This document shows, one piece after another, positions 7,137 through 9,606 of a stretch of 9,606 bases of DNA. A model generated the notes under the pieces. The model ran no database searches, had not been told where the DNA came from, and saw nothing but the letters and a program-made list of their open reading frames with translations. This DNA comes from an uncultured Oscillospiraceae bacterium. GTDB taxonomy: Bacteria; Bacillota; Clostridia; Oscillospirales; Oscillospiraceae. The stretch's first letter is position 1. Every line of letters starts with the position of its first letter. The DNA lies in contig CAKTGW010000012.1 of NCBI GenBank assembly GCA_934561725.1, positions 1-9,606 of the forward strand, given 5' to 3'. The position numbers and the translations under genes were made by a program.

Positions 7137-7170
7137 ACATTGGAAAGATATGAAACAGCGGAGGGAGAAT

Positions 7171-7662
7171 ATGCATATACGAACGGCATTGCCGGAAGAT
7201 TTACAGGCGATCGCAGCTGTGGAGGCACAGTGCTTCCCGGCGGCGGAGGCAGCTACAGCTGAAGAATTTGCGGAGCGCATCCGGTATTATGGCGGCCATT
7301 TCTGGCTGATGTTTGACGGCGATAGGCTGGCGGCGTTTGTAGACGGTTTTGTAACGGACGAGCCGGATCTGACAGATGAGATGTATGAAAGGGCTGAGCT
7401 GCACAACGAAAACGGCGCATGGCAGATGATTTTTGGCGTGACGACCCTTCCGGAGTACAGATGCCGCGGCCTGGCCGGACAACTGCTCCGGCGCGCAATC
7501 GAGGATGCCCGGATGCAGGGACGCCGGGGGCTGGTGCTGACGTGCAAGGATGCGCTGGTGCCCTATTATGCAAAATTCGGCTTTGAAAATGAAGGAATAA
7601 CTGCCAAATCGGTGCACGGCGGCGTGGCCTGGAATCAGATGCGCCTGACCTTCGAAAAATAA
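7171..7662 (+). CDS. GNAT-family N-acetyltransferase, arylalkylamine N-acetyltransferase (AANAT)-like
   Basis: This 163-residue protein is a single GNAT domain that would move an acetyl group from acetyl-CoA to an amine in the cytoplasm. Motif A is visible: 'VTTLPEYRCRGLAGQLL' (90-106), with the R-x-x-G-x-A pyrophosphate-binding loop RCRGLA at 97-102. The C-terminal part, 'LTCKDALVPYYAKFGF' (123-138), closely resembles the 'CEDALVPFYQRFGF' segment of vertebrate AANAT as I recall it, with Tyr133 in the place of the proposed catalytic tyrosine. 'HGGVAWNQM' (149-157) is common in bacterial AANAT-like proteins. The two histidines of the vertebrate active site appear to be replaced (about Trp84 and Met86). 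The start is ATG 7171, with GGAGGGAG just upstream; an earlier TTG at 7111 lies inside the leader hairpins and has no ribosome site. The substrate is unknown. It stands alone between two terminated or divergent units. Confidence 0.85.
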   Translation: MHIRTALPEDLQAIAAVEAQCFPAAEAATAEEFAERIRYYGGHFWLMFDGDRLAAFVDGFVTDEPDLTDEMYERAELHNENGAWQMIFGVTTLPEYRCRGLAGQLLRRAIEDARMQGRRGLVLTCKDALVPYYAKFGFENEGITAKSVHGGVAWNQMRLTFEK

Positions 7663-7701
7663 AAAAGCTCCGCATGACAAATTTGTCATGCGGAGCTTTT
7701 T
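7662..7701. terminator. Perfect palindromic bidirectional terminator between convergent genes
   Basis: The 40 bases are a perfect inverted repeat centred between 7681 and 7682. The arms contain GCTCCGCATGACAAA with five A on the left and five T on the right. Read from either strand it gives a long stem ending in a U-run, so it can stop both the acetyltransferase (stop codon 7660-7662) and the lipoprotein gene (stop at 7712). Confidence 0.92.
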
Positions 7702-7711
7702 GCAGATCAGT

Positions 7712-8533
7712 TCAGAAGAGATAAAAGTCTGTTTCATCCATGTCCGGCAGATAGACAGAGAGCATAGTGCCATTCTGACTGCCGTAGGCATAAATGCCGT
7801 CGGGTGCGGTGTTCAAAAGACGCAGGAGCTCACCGTCAGCGCTGCTGACCACGGTATCTGTGCCGTCTGCGGTTACGGAAAGGGGAATATCATATCCCAT
7901 AACATTGCCGCCGCCCAGCTCGGCAACGATCTTTTCCATGGCGGGCAGGACCAGAGTGAAGTATGGATCATCCATACTTTGCGTCCATGTAAGAAGTTCT
8001 CGCTCTTCCAGAAGCGCGCCATCCAGACTGTAGAGCTGCGCCCAAAGCGTATAGGACTGCGGCTCTCCGCTCATAAAATAAACCATATCGGCAGAGACCT
8101 CGTGGCCGCTGCTGTCTTTCCAAAGGAAACGGACGATGCCGTTGGCGCACAGGACGACCTCTGCCCCTTCTTCGCCCTGAATGATCTGGCCGCTGCCGGG
8201 ATTGATGGCATAGTACGGACTGCCGTAGCCCTTATCCATCCGGCTGTCTACAAACCAGCTGCCGGTGCTGTCGGCATCCAGCAGCATCATATCGTAATCC
8301 ATGGTATAGACCAGCTGACCGGTGGTGACAGTTGCTGCTGCCGGAATACTCTCTTCCGGCACTACAGGTTCTGTGGAGACCTCCGGTGTTTCGGCAGGCG
8401 TGAAGCTTTCTGCGGCTTCCGGTGTGCTCGTGTCTGCTTCCGGAGCGGCAGTTCCGGCGGCGTTGTCATTGCCGCAGCCAGTAAGCATCAGCAGAGCTGC
8501 CAGCAGACAGCCCCAGTATTTTCTCTTGTTCAT
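7712..8533 (-). CDS. Putative lipoprotein of unknown function
   Basis: I do not recognise this 273-residue protein. The start is ATG 8533, with a GGGGGA ribosome site six bases upstream. The N-terminus is a clear lipoprotein signal: MNKRK, a Leu/Ala core, then lipobox LTGC with Cys20. Residues 21 to about 70 form a low-complexity Ala/Pro/Thr/Glu linker with repeated Pro-Glu and Thr-Pro pairs, typical of a cell-wall-spanning tether. The remaining 200 residues are predicted mostly beta, rich in Asp, Gly, Ser and aromatic residues, with only one further Cys (129), and I find no enzyme motif. Segments such as 'YTMDYDMMLLDADSTGSWFVD' suggest a small extracellular domain. It has its own likely promoter and terminator, so it is probably monocistronic. 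A surface-exposed role is all that can be inferred. Confidence 0.8.
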   Translation of the reverse strand: MNKRKYWGCLLAALLMLTGCGNDNAAGTAAPEADTSTPEAAESFTPAETPEVSTEPVVPEESIPAAATVTTGQLVYTMDYDMMLLDADSTGSWFVDSRMDKGYGSPYYAINPGSGQIIQGEEGAEVVLCANGIVRFLWKDSSGHEVSADMVYFMSGEPQSYTLWAQLYSLDGALLEERELLTWTQSMDDPYFTLVLPAMEKIVAELGGGNVMGYDIPLSVTADGTDTVVSSADGELLRLLNTAPDGIYAYGSQNGTMLSVYLPDMDETDFYLF

Positions 8534-8562
8534 GATTTGTCCCCCAATATTATGATGTATGC

Positions 8563-8582
8563 GCCGGGTGGCCGTACCCGGC
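8563..8582 (-). other. GC-rich hairpin in the lipoprotein mRNA leader
   Basis: GCCGGGT (8563-8569) pairs with ACCCGGC (8576-8582) around a six-base loop, giving a stable 7-bp stem. It lies between the proposed promoter and the ribosome site. There is no U-run after it on the minus strand. It may only stabilise the 5' end. Confidence 0.4.
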
Positions 8583-8595
8583 TGCGCACAGCAGT

Positions 8596-8624
8596 AGAAT
8601 ACCACAGCTCTCTGCGGGATACAA
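8596..8624 (-). promoter_or_regulatory. Possible promoter of the lipoprotein gene
   Basis: On the minus strand, TTGTAT (8619-8624), a 17-base spacer and TATTCT (8596-8601) form a moderate sigma-70-like pair. A TGG directly before the -10 provides the extended -10 element. The -35 match is weak (three of six), so the call rests mainly on spacing, the extended -10 and position, 63 bases before the ATG. Confidence 0.4.
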
Positions 8625-8638
8625 GCCGCAGCTCAACG

Positions 8639-8675
8639 AAAAAACGGAGAGAAATCACTGGATTTCTCTCCGTTT
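8639..8675 (-). terminator. Terminator of the NCS1 permease gene
   Basis: A perfect 15-bp stem joins 8642-8656 and 8661-8675, with a four-base loop. Read on the minus strand, it ends in six T (complement of AAAAAA at 8639-8644). It starts 24 bases after the permease stop codon at 8699. This insulates the lipoprotein gene from the upstream permease transcript. Confidence 0.92.
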
Positions 8676-8698
8676 GAGCCAAAAAGCTATGCGGCGGG

Positions 8699-9606
8699 CT
8701 ATGCCTTGGTGGGATGCAGCTTTTCGGCCAGCACACAGAGGATGATCGTGAGTACCATGTCCGGCAGTGTGTAGCCCACAGGCGTATCCACGTTCATAAG
8801 CATCCGATAGGCAATAAAGCCGATCAGCCAGATGATCAGGCTGCGCACGTCTGCGCTGACGGCGAAGCGATCCCGCTTCAGAATGAAGTGGTCCGCGATC
8901 TGTACGGCGATCATGGGCGCAAATACAGAACCGATTAGATAAAGAAAGCCGGTGATATCGTCCATGGGGAACACGATGGCGCCGATCACGCCGACCACGG
9001 TCACGGCAAGGGCAGTTTTCTTTCCGTCGATCTTCTGAGACAGGGACTCTGCGGAAATACCGGCGGACCAGGCGTCCAGGAAGGTGGTGGTCACGGTGGA
9101 GAAAACCAGAATGATCAGGGCGGCAATACCCAGGCCGGCCTTTACCATAATCACGGCAATGTCGTATTCACCAGTGAAGATAGCCGCGCCCATGCCGATC
9201 ACATACATCCAGCAGGAGACCAGACCGTAGACGATCACACTGGCCCAGGTAGCCTGAACAGGTTTTTCTGCCTCGCGAGTATAGTCACTGATCAGCGGCA
9301 GCCAGGACAGGGGCATGGCTACGGCCAACTCTACGGCTGCGCCGAAGGTCATTGCCTCGCCCGCTGCGGTCATGGCGCTGCCGGAGAAGAAGATCACCTT
9401 GCACAGGACCAGTGTGAGGATAAAGAGTGCGGCCATGGTGATCCGGTTGATCCAGCCCAGATCCGTGATGCCCACGGCGATCCAGAGGATAATGAGACCG
9501 CCGATGACCAGACACCATACCCAGTGGCCCACAGAGAAGATGCCGCCGATGGCCAATGCGCCATCATAGATCATAATGGCGGTCCAGCCCACCAGCTGAA
9601 GGACGT
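8699..9606 (-). CDS. cytX: NCS1-family permease, probably CytX hydroxymethylpyrimidine transporter (5' end outside window)
   Basis: About 301 C-terminal residues are in view, with the frame open to the window edge. A GTG at 9592 is internal, because residues VLQL precede 'VGWTAIMIYDGA', which matches the conserved 'QLVGWTA' stretch of this family. The segment has about nine hydrophobic helices, and the motif 'PLSWLPLISDYTREAEKP' is a hallmark of NCS1 nucleobase:cation symporters. Further along are 'TTTFLDAWSAGISAESLSQK' and a short cytoplasmic C-terminus. Among NCS1 proteins it reads most like CytX, which imports the thiamine pyrimidine precursor HMP and is often controlled by a TPP riboswitch; cytosine or another pyrimidine is the alternative. 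Any riboswitch or thiamine genes would lie upstream, outside the window. No thiamine gene is in view, so the CytX call rests on sequence resemblance alone. Confidence 0.8.
   Translation of the reverse strand, partial: VLQLVGWTAIMIYDGALAIGGIFSVGHWVWCLVIGGLIILWIAVGITDLGWINRITMAALFILTLVLCKVIFFSGSAMTAAGEAMTFGAAVELAVAMPLSWLPLISDYTREAEKPVQATWASVIVYGLVSCWMYVIGMGAAIFTGEYDIAVIMVKAGLGIAALIILVFSTVTTTFLDAWSAGISAESLSQKIDGKKTALAVTVVGVIGAIVFPMDDITGFLYLIGSVFAPMIAVQIADHFILKRDRFAVSADVRSLIIWLIGFIAYRMLMNVDTPVGYTLPDMVLTIILCVLAEKLHPTKA

Noticed and set aside
7111..7170. 20-residue extension of the acetyltransferase from TTG 7111
   Set aside because: It starts within a leader hairpin, only about 8 bases after the predicted transcription start, without a ribosome site. 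The GNAT fold starts normally at MHIRTALPED.
7031..7228. N-terminal extension of the free permease to 7228
   Set aside because: It would cross the acetyltransferase promoter and start region and has no ribosome site. ATG 7030 has GGGAGGA at the right spacing and begins a typical permease N-terminus.
7688..8677. Plus-strand open frame of 329 codons opposite the lipoprotein gene
   Set aside because: It overlaps two terminators and the lipoprotein gene. The minus-strand frame has a proper signal peptide and lipobox, while this one has no recognisable motif or ribosome site.

Overview
The window looks like part of the chromosome of a Gram-positive Clostridia-type anaerobe, possibly a gut Oscillospiraceae/Ruminococcaceae relative. 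This rests on strong AGGAGG-type ribosome sites, TTG starts, binding proteins made as lipoproteins, moderately GC-rich sequence (judged by eye), short intergenic gaps and compact hairpin-plus-U-run terminators. It is inferred from general features only, because no phylogenetic marker is present. The content is mostly nutrient transport: three unrelated transporter families plus two single genes. I see no rRNA, tRNA, CRISPR array, insertion sequence or prophage gene.

Layout: (1) 1-2305, plus strand: the end of a TRAP-transporter operon, with the C-terminus of the binding protein DctP, then DctQ and DctM. A hairpin terminator/attenuator lies between dctP and dctQ, and a strong terminator follows dctM. 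(2) 7030-2317, minus strand, convergent with the TRAP operon: a three-gene sugar-type (RbsABC/CUT2) ABC importer operon. It encodes a free permease, a substrate-binding lipoprotein and an 830-residue protein that joins the double ATPase (RbsA-like) to a second permease (RbsC-like) in one reading frame. (3) 7171-7662, plus strand: a small GNAT acetyltransferase resembling arylalkylamine N-acetyltransferase, divergent from the ABC operon and preceded by a good sigma-70-type promoter. (4) 8533-7712, minus strand: an unrecognised lipoprotein, which converges on the acetyltransferase across a perfect 40-bp palindromic terminator. (5) 9606-8699, minus strand: the 3' part of an NCS1-family permease, probably CytX (hydroxymethylpyrimidine uptake), cut by the window edge and ending at its own terminator.

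How the genes work together: DctP would capture an organic acid-type solute for the DctQM ion-driven permease. The ABC lipoprotein would capture a sugar-like solute and deliver it to a pore probably built from two different permeases, one of them covalently tied to the ATPase. The substrates cannot be read from the sequence, and no regulator gene is visible. The most notable points are the ATPase-permease fusion paired with a separate permease, and the AANAT-like acetyltransferase that keeps the AANAT C-terminal core while apparently lacking the catalytic histidines of the vertebrate enzyme.
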